NCBI GenBank assembly: GCA_965178125.1
Contig: OZ237745.1
Location: 744,001-808,000, forward strand
DNA: 64,000 bases
Origin: Bilabrum cf. latius
Lineage: Eukaryota > Bigyra: Bicosoecida > Bigyra > Bicosoecida
Reading direction: 5' to 3'
Shown here: piece by piece, positions 34,978 through 47,787 of the stretch
How the letters are laid out: each line of letters starts with the position of its first letter
How positions within the stretch are numbered: position 1 is the stretch's first letter
Program-made: the position numbers and the translations under genes
Notes under the pieces: model-generated
Told to the model about the DNA's origin: nothing
The model's database searches: none
Seen by the model: the letters and a program-made list of their open reading frames with translations, nothing else

Positions 34978-37623
34978 TCAAATTCCATATAAAGCCTTGG
35001 TGTTCCTGCGCGTGGCGAGCAGTACCTACTCAACCTCGATGCCAAGCACCGCCGCGATGGCGCGCCCCACGTCCATCGCGTGTCCCGGGTGTGCCAGGCC
35101 CCCGCCCCTGCCCCTACCTCGCTTTCCTTTGCCTTTGCCCCTGCCCCCGCCCCTGCCCCTACCTCTGCCCCTACCGCCTTCACCTCGTCCATCCGAACCA
35201 CCGTCGCCCCTGCCCCTACCTCTGCCCCTACCGCCTTCATCTCGTCCATCCGAACCACCGTCGCCCCTGCCCCTGCCCCTGCCCCGGCCTCGCCCTCGCC
35301 CTCGGTCTCTACCGCCTGCCGCGGCACCGGCACCGGCACCACCCCCAGCTGCAGTCGCCCTTCCCTTCCCACGCCCAGCCCCCTCCTTGGCTTCACGAAC
35401 CAATGCCTCCGCATCCAGACCCTCTGGTCTCATGTGCGGCCCGTCGGTCTCGAGCACCAGCCTGTCAAGCGGAATGGCTCCTGTCCTGAGAGCACTTCTG
35501 GTTGCAACCGCCCGATCCGATCCGAACGTGATCCAGCCGGTGAGGCCAAAGAACAGGTTCGGCAGGGCTTCAGCGAACTTTCGTGCGTCGTCGGCACCTC
35601 CCGTGTAGCAGTGCAGGTGTATCCTGTGCTCTTTCGGGACGTGCTTGATGAGGATCTCAAGCGTGTCCTCCTCGGCTTGCCCGCAGTGCACAACGAGCGG
35701 TTTATTCATAGCCACGGCCAGCTATGCCTGCCGTGCGAATGCTGCTTGCTGCGCGGCTTTGGGTGACCTCATTTTGCCGTAGTCCAGCCCGGTCTCGCCG
35801 AGCGCCACAGCTCTCGGGTGCTGCAGAGCCGCAACTATTCGAGCTTCCAATCCATCGTTGTAGTATTTCGCGTGGTGCGGGTGGCAACCAAACGCTCCGT
35901 ACACGTGTGATAGCTTAAGCTGGTCCGGGTATACGGCAAGGGACGGTGCGAAGGCAGCAGGGTCGCAAAACTGAGCGACACAAGCCTCATACCGTGGGCC
36001 AAAGTGCTTGGCGGGCTCGAGCGCGTCATACGGAGGTGAAATCTTGAGCTTCTGCAGCACCTCGTCCAAATGAACGTGCGTGTCTACGACTCCCGCTGGC
36101 TTGGACCCGCCGACTGCTGCCGCTGCGCTGCTTGCTTTACCAGCCGCGGCCTCTGGCCCTGCCCCACCTCCCGCACCCTTCGGTGGTGAGGCTGGCAGCG
36201 ACGAGGTCTGCTCAGCAGGGGCGGCAGCAGCAGCAGCCGCAGCGGCAGCAGCAGCGACACGCGCTGCGTGGCCACCGGTCTCACTCGTCGGACCGCAAGA
36301 GCCTGCACCTGCACCTGCACCTGCATCTGCACCTGCTCCCGAGCTCGGCCCAAAATCTCGCATGGAAGCCGATCCATGTGCTCCAGAGGCCGCTCCTCCT
36401 ATCAAGAACCCGCCCTCCTCGACAAGCCCAGGGCCTTTGCTACTTCCGCTTGCGATGGAACTGGCACCAGCAGGTAGCTCCAACCCTTTGATACCCTTCT
36501 CTAGACCCAGCCCGTCTGACGCGTTCAGCACGCCTGCAGCCTCGAGTGCCTCTGCAGCAGCGATGGCCAGCTCGACCCCCGTGAGTGCAGGGTCCCTTCG
36601 TCGCGCCGTCTGACCCTTGGCTAGGTCCTCGAGCGGTTGCAACCGGAAGAATTCGATGGCGTTGTTAGCAAGCGCGGTCGATGCCTCGCCCAGGCCTATC
36701 CCCTTGACTTCTGCCACGGTTGCAACCACCTTGCTGACGTGCTGCGGCAGGCAGGTGAGTCGCGCACCTTTGCCTTTGCCCTTGCTGCCCTTGCCCCCGT
36801 GCTGACCTCTTCCTTGTCCTCTACCCCTGCCCCTGCCCCTGCCCCTGCCTATGCCCCTACCGCTCCCGTGTCCCGCCCCACCGCTGGCGGGGGTCCCTGA
36901 CCCCGCGCTTGTGCCCGCAACACCATCTGTTTGCTTCTCAGTTGCATCATCCGGTTTGTGCTCCGAGTCTGGGTGCATCCAAGGCGCGTCTGTTTCAACC
37001 ATGAGCCTGTCGATCGGGATGGCGTCCAGTGCCTCGCGCACCTGGGCTCCGCGCCTGGGCATGCACACGGTTCCGGTCACGCCAACAAACAGGCCCATCT
37101 TCACGTAGGCCTCTGCTTGCTTACGAGTTCCTGTAAAGCAATGCACTACAGTGGGTGGGAGTCTGCCATCAAACTCGCCCAATACCTTGACGAAGTCTGC
37201 GTGCGCGTCGCGCTCATGCAGAAACAGCGGAAGCCCAGAGAGGCACGCTAGCTCTAGGTGGGCACGGAAGGAACGTAGTTGGGCATCTTTCGGAGAAAAC
37301 ATTCTGTTGTAGTCCAATCCAGTCTCGCCAATGGCAACGACGAGAGGATCCGTAGCCATCTCGGCAATCTCAGAAATGGCGTGAGCATTGAAGCTTTTGG
37401 CGTCGTGCGGATGTATTCCAATTGTGCAAAGCACTGATCCAGCACCTTTGTGCTATCTACATATACTCAAACTTTTCCCGGAGCTCGATAGATGCGTTCC
37501 AGTTGCAATCAAACAAACTACTCCTTCTTCCACTGCACTTGAAATGATTTTATTCTCCCTATTCTTGAACGCTTTAGCTGTAAGGTTCACACCAATGTCT
37601 ATATGACCAGTTGTTTTGGACAT
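34978..37623 (-). CDS. Double TatD-family metal-dependent nuclease with RG-rich insert
   Basis: TatD proteins are two-metal DNases of the amidohydrolase superfamily, tied to DNA repair and apoptotic DNA cleavage. One exon, 881 aa, ATG at 37623, stop TGA; TAGs at 37453, 35722 and 35026. Domain 1 (TATDN1-like): I-D-I-G-V-N-L-T, G-I-H-P-H-D-A-K, G-E-T-G-L-D-Y, L-H-E-R, V-V-H-C-F-T-G, V-E-T-D-A-P-W. Domain 2: D-T-H-V-H-L, G-C-H-P-H-H-A-K, G-E-T-G-L-D-Y, V-V-H-C, H-C-Y-T-G-G, L-E-T-D-G-P-H. Metal ligands look complete in both. Two Gly/Arg(Lys)-rich inserts (about 36760-36890 and 35095-35330) lie between the last metal Asp and the C-terminal helix. The end, I-E-V-E-Q-V-L-L-A-T then N-T-K-A-L-Y-G-I, is the typical TatD C-terminus and exists only if TAG 35026 is read through. 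Confidence 0.92.
35115..35280. repeat. Tandem repeat coding for the RG/DG-rich insert of TatD domain 2
   Basis: A 57-bp unit (starts tctgcccctaccgccttca) occurs twice in direct order inside the second TatD domain, flanked by CCCCTG/CCCCTA hexamer runs. On the coding strand it gives G-R-G repeats separated by G-D-G-G-S-D-G-R. Slippage-prone low complexity. Confidence 0.75.
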
Positions 37624-38274
37624 GACTTGTCTTTGTTGCCTTCAATTGGGCCGAGAACGACGCACAGGGTCACTGTGGTGTGTGACGATTGGTGCCAAGT
37701 TCTGAAGATGAATGACAGAAAATGCGTCGCGGATCACTGCACGGCATATAGTACCTACCCCCTGCAAACATGAGTGATCAAATCATTTGGCTAATCTTTA
37801 TGTAGTTTATCAAGAAATTTCCGCGAATTTCTTTCTATTAACGTCATGCTTTGCTTCGCAAGTTCAATCGCTTTCGTCCCCACTGTCTCACGGAGATGAA
37901 ACAGATCATGTAGTATTGACCACAAATTTCGTCAAATCATGCTAATAACAATAGAATTAGGGCGCTAACAGCCGTGTCATCTTGAGTTAGCCTAATGCAG
38001 AACCCGACAAAACGAGGGATCCTCATAGTCACGGCCAAGGTACCAGAAACATGAAGATTGACTCCCTCTAATAGAACATTATGTTGTTTCTGGTTGTGTC
38101 ATGTGCCGCCACTGCATGGATCGCCAGTACTAGAGGTCTAGCCGCCTTCAAGCAGCTTCGTCCGGTTCAACCATTTTGTTCTCGTTCTCATTTCGTCCCT
38201 GCCGGTATGTTGCTGCCTCGCACACGGTCTGGTGTGTTAACTGACCAACTAACCATCCAGAACTGTAATTTATA
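37624..38274. promoter_or_regulatory. Divergent intergenic region between TatD and the U1-C-like gene
   Basis: 651 bp, clearly AT-richer than the coding DNA. An open frame from ATG 38081 could encode a short hydrophobic-start peptide. A good intron consensus (GTATGT at about 38205, CTAAC branch-like site, CCAG at about 38260) lies just upstream of the U1-C ATG, so 38081-38274 may instead be a 5' UTR with an intron. No RNA gene recognised. Confidence 0.4.
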
Positions 38275-39286
38275 ATGAGGCGAAAGAGGAAGACAGTTTA
38301 CTGCGACTACTGCGATACGTTCGTCAACGAATCTGTAAGGTCGACCTACCAGCTTTTCTCTGTTTCTGGGCATCGCGCGATAATTCAGCTCTAAAGGTTC
38401 CAATCATCCCAATGTCTCGCAGGAGAATGGTCGAAATTAGCACGCTCGCGGTGCTCATCACAGAGAAGCTGTTTTTACTTGGTATGCCTCGGTGAGTGTT
38501 TTGGCACTAGCAAGCAACCAGTGCTCCCAGCGAGATCCGGTCGAGGCTGCAATCATACTGTCACGCAAATCGACCTACCCTTTTCCCACATTTATTCCGC
38601 AGTTGGCCCGCGGTTAGGCGCCCGTGCACCCCAGCAGAGTAGGAGAGAAAGGGCCTCAGATTGCACTGGAAGACTACGGCATTGATTTGGGGCGGCGCCT
38701 GGACAGGTTCCAGAGAGACACATTTCCGAATACGTATCCCCCTAGACCACCCGGAGGTGCCCCTGCAATGGGACGTCCCGGTGCGCGACCTGGTCCGATG
38801 CCAGGCCACGGCATGCCGATGCCGATGGGCATGCCAATGGGAATGCATGGCCGCCCGCCCATGCCAGGCCCCATGGGGGCTGGATATGGCATGCCCAGAC
38901 CGTTTGTCACAGGTCCTGGCGCTCCAGCAGGTCCATTTTCCGGTCGACCGCCCATGCCCGGTGCCATGGGCCTCCACCCGACTGGCAGTGCTCGCCCGGG
39001 ACCGGGGGCAGGTGCGTCCGTTCCGCCGGCACCGCCTGCTCCGGGGGCTCCCCCCACGGGCATTCCGGCTAGCATGCCCGGTTCATCCTCGGCATCATCC
39101 GCTGCTGCAGGGGCAACAAAACCTGGAACAGGCCCTGAAGGCGGGACTGCACAAGCCGGCTCCGCCGCGATGGGGTCTCTAACCGGCGGTGCTGGGCTGG
39201 CGAGCCTCACTGGTGGCACTGGCTTGTCTGCGCTGGCAGGAGGCAGCGGGGAGGGCGGCGCTCCTGCTTCTGTTCCAATGTCTTGA
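38275..39286 (+). CDS. U1 snRNP protein C-like zinc-finger protein
   Basis: U1-C stabilises 5' splice-site recognition by the U1 snRNP. Exons 38275-38334, 38423-38491, 38603-39286; introns 88 and 111 bp, both phase 0; 270 aa; stop TGA. The finger spans the first splice: Y-C-D-Y-C-D-T-F then N-Q-H-A-R-G-A-H-H-R-E, which gives C-x2-C and H-x5-H as in U1-C. The Q just before the first His is a TAG (38438-38440); a second TAG is in exon 3 (A-R-G-Q-A-P). The C-terminal two thirds is Pro/Gly/Met-rich (G-M-P-M-P-M-G-M), as in U1-C. The finger would be destroyed by either standard-code termination or by skipping the intron. U1-C is the best match; a generic U1-type finger protein is the alternative. 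Confidence 0.82.
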
Positions 39287-39450
39287 GATCGATTCAAGTG
39301 AGAGCTTGAGCGTAGAGCGGGCGGGGTGCTAGATCCACCAAGGCTTGAGGAGAGAGATTGTGCGACGTAGCACGACCATTGATTTAAGTAAAATCTAGGT
39401 GTTTAATTAAGTAGCCGAAAGTTGTGCGGTGTACATTAACAACATGATCA

Positions 39451-42400
39451 TTATGCGTCCAGCACCATCTAGCTGCAGGCGCTGCCACCAAATCCGTCAA
39501 AGCAATCGCACATGCCCGTGTCCCGGTCGCATTGACCCCTTCCCGAGCACACAGCACCCTCGTACGAGGGATGCGCCCCGCGGACGAGCCTGGTGCTGCA
39601 CCGCGCCTGCGACACAGAGAACACGTAGGTGCCCTCCGCGATGATTCGATCGCTGGCAAAGTCGATGCGCATGCCGTAGCCGGCATAGATCCCGGTGGTG
39701 GCCCAGCCTTGGGGCACCGGCTGCCGAGGCACCACCTCCACCGAAGTGCCATCCACTGAAGGGCTCCTTGCTTCTATGCTGTAGGTTCGTTCCGATGCGA
39801 TTTGCTCCGCGCTTGCCGCCCTCACCACGACCGTGATGCGGACGTCGTGCTGCCCTTCAGGCGCGAACGAGGCCGGGGTGCTGCTGCCATCGCCACCGTT
39901 GAAGAACGACGATGACGAAAGACTGACGCCGCCGTCAGAAGGCTCCGTGCTAGTTGTGCCGGCGATAGCGGTGCCAAAGGTTGACACGGCCAGAATCGGC
40001 CTTCTTACTGGCAGGCAGCCGTGCGTGTCGCACGGTGCGTCGGGCTGGCAAGAAATCTCCTGCCGGTCACCAGAGTTGTCCGGGTGGTGAAACGTGACAT
40101 GCCACGCCCGCTGCCGCAAGTCTCGTGTCGGTTGCGACACGAGCACAGACCGAAACGTGTTCTCTGGAGCGTGCTCGATGGCATTTCTCAGCCATACCGA
40201 GCTATCCACGGACGAACGGATCCACGCATCTGGCACCACGAGAGAATCCCATTGGAACCCGTCCACAGTGTTGAGCTTCGCGGAGAGATCGAATCCAAAC
40301 GCTAGGTCGCCTGGACGGGTGATGTCCGTCCCGAATTGATACTTGATCTCCCACACTTGCCCATGCTGCTCGCCAGTGCAGCGCCCGCCCGGAATGGCTC
40401 GGTCGGAGTCGCCGCACTCCGTGACTGGGTCGTCTCCACGGGAGCAATGCCTGTGTTGGCACTGGGACCCGTAGTAAGGATAGTCGCACTTGCATGCGGT
40501 TAGCCTGTTCCCGTCCCATGAGTCCCCACCCCAGCGCGCCTCGTTGATGTGCCTGGCCAGCATGCAGACTCCGTTGCCGTTGCAAACTTTCTCGTTGTGC
40601 AGCTGATCGAGCACGTGAAAATGCCTTTCGTGGTTGATCCTGGCAAGCACAGAGGTCTCACCTGCGAGTGCTTGCAACATCGACGAAGGCACCGTGCCTC
40701 CGCATTGCAGCCGCTGACACGCGCTTCCTTCGAAGCCACGATGGCACGTGCACTTGCCCAGCTTCCTGTTGCATTCGCCTCGGCCTGCACACTCCACAGC
40801 CGGCTTACTTTCGTCTGAACCACTGCCCCACGATGGGTGCGTTGGACAAGTCCGGTCCTGGCATGCATAACCGGTGTGCGTAGTGTAGCAGAGGCACCTG
40901 CCACCATCGGCACAGATGCCGTTGCCGTTGCAGTCGTCAGGGCAGCCCCCCAGAGCCTCTCCCTTGGCTGATGCGGGTACCACGCCCCGAAACACACGAG
41001 AGGACCAGGTGTCAATATTGCGACTAGCAATCGGAATCATGCCAATTGACGGTGGAGGCAGCACGATTGGGACAAACAAGGAGAAATGAAAGACCTCGCA
41101 TCGTACCACTCCAACTGGAACCCGTTGCAACACCTCGCACGACTGCCCTGCTTCAAACCTTCCAAACGACTGATACGTACTGCTGTTTCTCAGTAGAATG
41201 TTGCTTGCATCTCCATCGTGAGCCTACTGCGCAGATTCAGGCGCATCCCTGGTGCCAATCAGCATGCTAACCAGCGTTCCAGGCTGCAGCTGGGGCACTG
41301 TGAAGGTCATGTTCGCGGGATGGCTCTGTGGAAAGCGTGCTCCAGCCGGCCCTGCGACCACGGCATTCTCCCAGAGTATTGCAGCGACCCTGCCCGACCT
41401 CGCTACCGTACGATCGATGTACTGCTCTGCTGCTTGCCTTGTCTGTGGAACGCGAGACAGGGCCTGCCCGCCGCTGAACTCGACAGCCTATGCATTGATT
41501 GGAAATGCCTGCTGTGATAGGGACACAACTGTGCTTCCATCTCCAACTTGATCGCTCAATGCGTTTCCTAGCTGTACCTGGACAAGTTCACCACTTGCAG
41601 ACGCCGGCTTCAGCACCGGTGGGTACACGCAGGATGCCTGGGGCAGAGACGCCATGGGGTTGTAGTTGCCCCTGGGGTTAGACACCACATCCCAGCGTGC
41701 CCTCTCGTCCCTGCATCCAGCCACATCCACAAAAAGAGTGAAATCTACAGTCGCAATGAGGCCAGAACTGTCCTCGGCAACAATTCTTAAAACGTATTGC
41801 TTTGGTCCTGGGGATGCAGGGGTAGATTGCTGGAGGCTGATACTCGGTCCGTATGTGGGCGTGCCAACTAGGGACCAAATCAGCTCCCCGGTGTACGCTG
41901 AGGACTCGAAAAACTGCAGCTGCAGCGGACTCGATGCCCTGAAGTCGTTCTCGGCCAAAATTGTCGCATTCTCAAAGACAAGGTCAGACTCGCGCTAGTA
42001 CAGGAGCGAAAAAGACACGCCAGCTGGTCCCTCGTCCCGAGCGTCTTGATCAACATAGAGTCTCCTCAATGGCAGCCGAACGCTATTCGGCTGCCCGTGC
42101 ATGAAGCGGACGCTAGCAACCTCTGCTGCTTCTTCCACGGTCAGCACAGCCCTTGGGCGCTCATCCATCGGCTGGATCACGAACGTAAACATCACAATTG
42201 GCGACTCGTTCCCACGTAAATCGTGCGCTTGTACGGCCACAGCAATTGCGCAAGAGTCCCCACAGCTTTCAAAGTCGAACGCTGCAGGCCCGTACCCATC
42301 TTCACCGACAATATCGCACGCGTCGAGCTGCAGCTTGTTGGCGTCAGGCATGCAGATACGTCCCATTGTGTCGTTACCGCCCTCTACGATCTTGAACTGC

Positions 42401-45400
42401 ACAACATCATTAACGTCAGAGTCAGTGACAAACCTGGTGAGGTCAGCCGTGAGCTGGTAGTGTGCCGCTGTGTGCTCCGTGACGTTAAAGATAGTTGGTA
42501 GTGCTGACTGGTTCACCTCGGGAGATCGCGTCGCGTTTAATGGAAGGCAGACCTGACCAAAGGTCGCCGTTGCGTTCTGAAAGCCAGACTGGCATGACTA
42601 TACGCAGCCGAGGCCTGGCTAGAGCACCGAAGCAGCTGATCCACAGGCATGGTCGCAACGCCTCGAGGTCGAGTTGCCCTCCCAGCCGAATGGGCATCGA
42701 AGGACGCACTCAGCATCGCCAGTGTCGGGATCTCTCCATTCGTAGTTGGGTGACAAACAGTTGAAGTTGCAGCTGCGAGTAGTTGCGGCATAGCTGCTGC
42801 CGGCAGGGCACTCAGTGCGTCCAACACAGTCGGCGACAGTACCGTTTGCTGCTGTCGCTGGCATCGCCTGCCCATCCGGACACACAGGGAGGCAGGTCCG
42901 AGACACTAGGTCAGCAAAGGTGCCAGTGGGGCACCTAGGAGCGCAGTCTAGCCTGGTTCCAGTCGGGTTGAAGAACTACCCCGGGGGGCACGCAGGCACG
43001 CACACCCTGGCTACCATATCACCCAGGACCTGCCCGAGCGGACAGGTCGATCGGCAGTCGCTTGCATTTTGGTACGCACCAAGAGGCAGAACGGTGCCAC
43101 TTCCGCATATCCGAGAGCACTGCCTGGAGACAGGATCGACAGCAAGCCCCATCTCGCAAGCACTGCTAGAACACGTGCCGTTGGACAAAAGCTGCTGTCC
43201 ATCTTGGCAGCGGGGTGCGCATGTTGCAGTTCCCTCAGGTCCCGTGGACCCTTGCAGAAAACTTGGGCATTGGTTGACGCAATAACCACTTGTCGCGCTG
43301 CCGGCCTCATCGCCGTCAATCAAGTCAAGAGTCGCTGCAAGTCCTGGGGGCATCAGCGTTCTGGGGACAAACCTGGAACCGTTCTTGCACGACTACTCGC
43401 ATCTGCGCAGTGTCTTATTCAGGCGAAACCCCGCAGCACATGGGTCTGTCGTGCAGTTCTGTACTGCGAGGCTGCTATTCGAGGCTGCTGCAGGGAGGTG
43501 GGTTCCGTTGTCGCACACCAGAGTGCAAATAGGCAAGTCCGCAGTCGATGGCAGCATCGTGGCATTCTCTGATGACATCCCTACCGTCGCATTTGCCAGA
43601 TTGACTTCCGTTGTAGAAGCGTTCACCGACCCATTCCGGGCGGTGCTCGTCCCGAAGCTGCTCGCTAGCTGCAGCTGCCTTGCTGTCGAACTCACCAGAG
43701 CTGTATCAATACCCCCACAGTATGGTGTGCAGAAACCCAGCTGGTGCTTCTGCGCGGCTTCCCACAAGATAGAACTGCTCTGATCCTCACGAAACGCACG
43801 AGGCACGAACGATTCATTCGATCGGCACACAGCTCGACACACCCCGGCAAAGTCGGGCAGATACCCCTCAAGGCACGAATCCAGAGTGCAGTTGGAAAGC
43901 GTGAGGGCAACACCAGCGGTATACTGCATGGACGGACTCGACAAGTTGAACGAAGTGTTGCCAGAAGATGTGCTGTTCATGCCGAAGGTAGCCATGGCGT
44001 CGAGGACGTCTGCTGGTGGCACAAGCCTGCTTCCTGCAGGGCATATTCGAGCGCATGCTCCGTTAGCCTCCATCATCCCGGGCGAGCACTCATCGACACA
44101 GCTGCTGATATCGGGCCCTTGATGCTGCCATAATGATCCTACTGGGCACACATCGTCACATGTGCGACCACGCGGGTTCGCCATAGTCCCCGGCGGGCAA
44201 TCCCCGACACATGCAGACTGGGATGTGTGGTACCAGTCATCTGGGGAACACCGAACCGGGTAACATGCACGGTCATCGGGATACACAAAAGTTCCAATCG
44301 GACAGCTAGACAAGCACTGACCACGTATTGCTGCAGCCTGCATTGAAGCCACTGACACAACCCCAGACTCGGGTGGAGCTATGGTTCCATTCACGGTGAT
44401 TAAAGTGCTATTTGATGCTACCAGTGCGCTGTTGTTCCCGCCAATTGGCATTTTGCTGGCACTAAACGTAGTCTGATTGCCACTGGAGCTCCTGTTCGTG
44501 CCCTGATTGCCGGCCAATGGCACATCCTCGACAAATAGGAGCGGCACATCTCCCGAGCTGGTTGAGCACGAATACTCGCAGGTTCTGGACAGCAAATTGA
44601 ACGTACTACCCAGTGGACACAATGCTACGCAGTATTCACCGTCTGTTGATCGAGCTGCGGTGTTATTTGCAGGCAAAAACTCACCGAGTGCGCAGACAGG
44701 CGCGCAGGCACGGCTGCTCTCGAGTATCACCGTGCCTGCTGGACACTGCGAAGGACTGCATACGCCCGTGCCGTTTACATGCACCTGGCGGTAATATTCC
44801 CCATGATCACACACAGGCAGACATGCCCCATCGCTGTCGACGAGCCACGGAGCGGCGTTGCTGCAAGACGCCAGGCATTCCTCAGTTGCATCTGCCCCCC
44901 GCTGCTGGTCGTACCTCGCAGATTCGTTGTACTGCAGTGATGCCTCAGCAAAACTCAACCCGCCCGTGCATCGTGGAACACATGCCCTGTACTGGTTTTC
45001 CTTTTCTGCGGCCAGGCATGGCTCAGAGCTGCATTCCGCGGCATCTTGGGGCGCCCATGATGGCAGCCTTGTTCCCGGATCGGCGCACACCGGCACGCAG
45101 TCGACCATCGCACTGCCCGTCGCATTGGATGGATCCTCAACGGATCCAAACTCAGGACACGAGTGCTGGTTGTTCCCAGCACCTGTCCCATTCCCAGCAG
45201 ATGATGAAGTTGCGTTGGCAGCAACAGCAGACATGCGACGTGCACGCGGAGCTGAGCGCCCAACCGCTGGTGGTTTCTGCTGCTCTTCTAGCGCTCGCAG
45301 CGACGCTCTCGCCATACTGATGGCAGTAACACGACTCTCTATAATTCCAAACGCGACAATGTAGTCGGCTGCAATCTCAACTGCATCTTCGTCTGCCCTA

Positions 45401-46185
45401 CCTGCCATAGGCTGGCACACAGTAGCAGACACGACTGGCAAAGGTCCCGGACAAAATGACACGCGTGCCGTGGAATCCTGACGGCTACATGTTTTCAGAC
45501 AATCGTCTGACTCTGAGGAGGAGCAGTCCCTGAGCACGTGCAGCAGGTCGGTTCGCTCGCCGCCGGACAAAGCAGGTGCCTCCGCGCCCGGTGCCCACCT
45601 GTGCACGCACTTGCCCAACGATTTCTTGCGCTTCCAAGGCGCTCTGGTGCGAGATCCCTTTGAACCCGATTCGCATGAAATGGCTCCTGGCCAAACATTG
45701 CGAGGAATGTCGACGCTGCCGCAAGACGGTGGTATTGGCAGCGCCTTCCCCGAGCAAACTCTGTATGCCGATAGCAGCTGGCCGTTCGTCTTGAGATCTT
45801 GGCGAGCGAACGGAACGGACCTCTATATCATGCGTAGAATATCACCTCCGTCATCCTGTTGGATCTGCACAGCTTCTTTTCCATTCGTGCATGCTACCGC
45901 AAGGTTCTGGCTAGTTGCTTCAATGAGCGGCCCAAGTCTTCTCGTGTTTTCAACTATTCGAATAGCGGCATAAAACGGATCCACGAACAGTGATCTAGAA
46001 GTACTGTCATCAGGTCGCTATAAATCTGCGTGAACACTTGTGGACGCATACACGCGGGAGGTAGTGGAGCAGCAAGGTCTTAGGGCCACTTGATATCACG
46101 ACATCTCACTGTGCTCGACAAATTTATGCGTTATTCCAGCTGCTATATGAGCAGTAGTCAGCAAAATCGTTGCTAATTTGATCAT
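39451..46185 (-). CDS. Very large secreted Cys-rich protein with EGF-like modules
   Basis: Exon 1 46185-46110 encodes a signal peptide (M-I-K-L-A-T-I-L-L-T-T-A-H-I-A-A-G). An 84-bp intron (46109-46026, GTGAGA...CGCAG, phase 1) is followed by one 6.6-kb exon; about 2,216 aa. Ten TAGs. The first half is a string of Cys-rich modules of the type C-x3-C-P-x-G-x2 (e.g. C-A-P-R-C-P-T-G-T-F), rich in N-x-S/T sequons. The middle part (42500-41500) looks like beta-sandwich, cadherin-like extracellular domains with D-x-N-D. The C-terminal part (41000-39470) has EGF-like units (C-N-G-N-G-I-C, C-A-G-R-G-E-C, C-S-G-R-G-Q-C). No transmembrane helix near the end, so probably secreted or wall-bound. This is the only gene here ending in TAA (39451-39453), five codons after the last TAG. 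Confidence 0.78.
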
Positions 46186-46357
46186 TTGCTTTGCATTGAG
46201 GCTACAAAACGCACAAAATACTAGCGTTCATGAGCAACGCTCAGCTCGCGAGGTTCCGCAGAGATTGCGCGGCGAAGGCCAAACCAGTGAAACACAAATC
46301 TTGTCCCTTGCGTTCTGCAGAATTCTATCAACTATGTGCACAGAGCAGTAATCGAAA
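46186..46357. promoter_or_regulatory. Divergent promoter region, EGF-rich gene / iron-ADH-like gene
   Basis: 172 bp between two divergent ATGs. No distinct motif seen. Confidence 0.35.
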
Positions 46358-47787
46358 ATGTTCAAGTGCTTGCAAAGATCTCAGCTTCTGCCTGGCGCCC
46401 GACGATTCGTCAAGGCATCTAAGGTAGGACGAGCTGGACTTAGCATCGAGGCAATGCGAGCAGTACCAGCTCATGACATAGCTGGAGCAGCATTTGGGAC
46501 CGATTGGAACTTGTGCATGCGAATTGCTTCGCTGCACTAGGATGAAATCACCAAGAATATGCTGTCGCAGCAGAGAGTGCTCCTTGTGACTTCGTCTGAT
46601 GCCTTAAACTAGCCTAGAATCAATGAAGTTGCGAGCTAGATACAAAGGGTAAGAGTCTTCTATCGACCTGATTCCATCCAGCAGTCGACTGCTACGCGTG
46701 CAGCTGCTCACAAGCTCCACTGTTCGGTGCACCGCAGTGCGGATCTGTAGTCGTCAATGCCTCTATTCGAAACGGAATGTGCGATGTAGAAAGCATTCAA
46801 GAGGCTGTCAACGTTGCCCGCCATGTTGGTGTCGGTGCAGTGGTAGGCTGTGGCTCTGGTGGCGTGCTTGATGCAGCGAAGGCGTTGTCGGTGCTCCTCC
46901 CGGCGCACTTGCCTGCGAGAGAGGCTCTGCTCGCCCTCGAGCGGTAGCACCAGAATCTCAGCTCGAACCAAGACAGCAGCGTCGGTGTTGCAAAAGATGG
47001 TGACAGTGACTCCCCCAAAACCACGCTGCTCGCCTCCACCCCGGGCGCCGACGCGAGCCGAGGGGGGAGCGAGCATGGCGCAGGGCGAGCGCTTCCCTGC
47101 GTGCTCGTTCCCTCCTGCCCATCGGGGGCAGAGGCAAATGATGTCGCAGTCGTCCACATCGGAGCAGGCGCCTTGATTCCAATCAGGCCGATTGCGGCCA
47201 GCTCCAGGGAACTGGCGGCTTTCATGCGCAGCACCGAAGAATCGAATCCGGACACCGACTGGACCGATCCTGGCACGCGATACCTCGCTTCACCTAGCGC
47301 CGAGCCCGTTCCTGTCATACGGCCAGATGGAAGTGTGGGTCTTTCAGACGCATCATCGGCTGCTGCAACCGCGTCGGGCGCGCAGTTCATGCTGGAGCTG
47401 CCACCCGGGCAGGCAGCAACCTCTGGTCTTGCCTGTCTTGCCCACGCCATGGAATCGTTCCTCAACCTAGACGCGGGTCCACGGACGCAGGCACTTGCCA
47501 TGTCAGCCATAGCTCGGTGCGCAGTAGCGTTACCCGCGCTAGATGCTTTTATCCGAGAGCAAGGTCCGATTCGTGCGTGGACGCGCCAAAGGGCCATAGG
47601 CACGCGGTACGAAAGAATCCTCGAGCTGCTTGCAGAGGCCTCTATTTTCTCTGGGGCTGCCATGCGATATGCACCGGCGGGTGCCACGCGCGCCCTTGCT
47701 ATGGCAGCCTCTGCTCGGTTCGAGCTGGGATACTCTGCAGTGGCAGCAGCTTGCGTGCAGCCTGTCTTCGAGACGTTGCTAGGGTGA
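46358..47787 (+). CDS. Iron-dependent alcohol dehydrogenase-like protein, metal site lost
   Basis: Exon 1 46358-46648, intron 46649-46737 (89 bp, GTAAGA...CGCAG, phase 0), exon 2 46738-47787; 446 aa; stop TGA; TAGs at 46538, 46610, 46637, 46945. Family features: R-V-L-L-V-T-S-S-D near the N-terminus, the nucleotide-binding G-x-G-S-G-G-V-L-D-A-A-K (about residue 134), a degenerate P-S-C-P-S-G-A-E-A-N-D in place of P-T-T-A-G-T-G-S-E, and L-A-H-A-M-E-S. The usual metal-ligand stretch H-A-L-A-H-x-L-G-G...H-G is replaced by R-A-L-A-M-A-A-S-A...L-G-Y, so three histidines are missing. A basic start (M-F-K-C-L-Q-R-S) could be a mitochondrial signal. Probably not an active Fe-ADH; role unknown. Confidence 0.68.

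Noticed and set aside
38081-38275. 64-codon open frame with a hydrophobic start, upstream of the U1-C-like gene
   Set aside because: It overlaps the U1-C start codon and contains a good intron consensus, so it may be 5' UTR. There is no independent support for a protein.
46650-46720. Very short alternative intron (about 33 bp) in the ADH-like gene
   Set aside because: Acceptors near 46681 or 46702 do not restore the reading frame with the phase-0 donor; the acceptor at 46737 does, and gives a family-like join.
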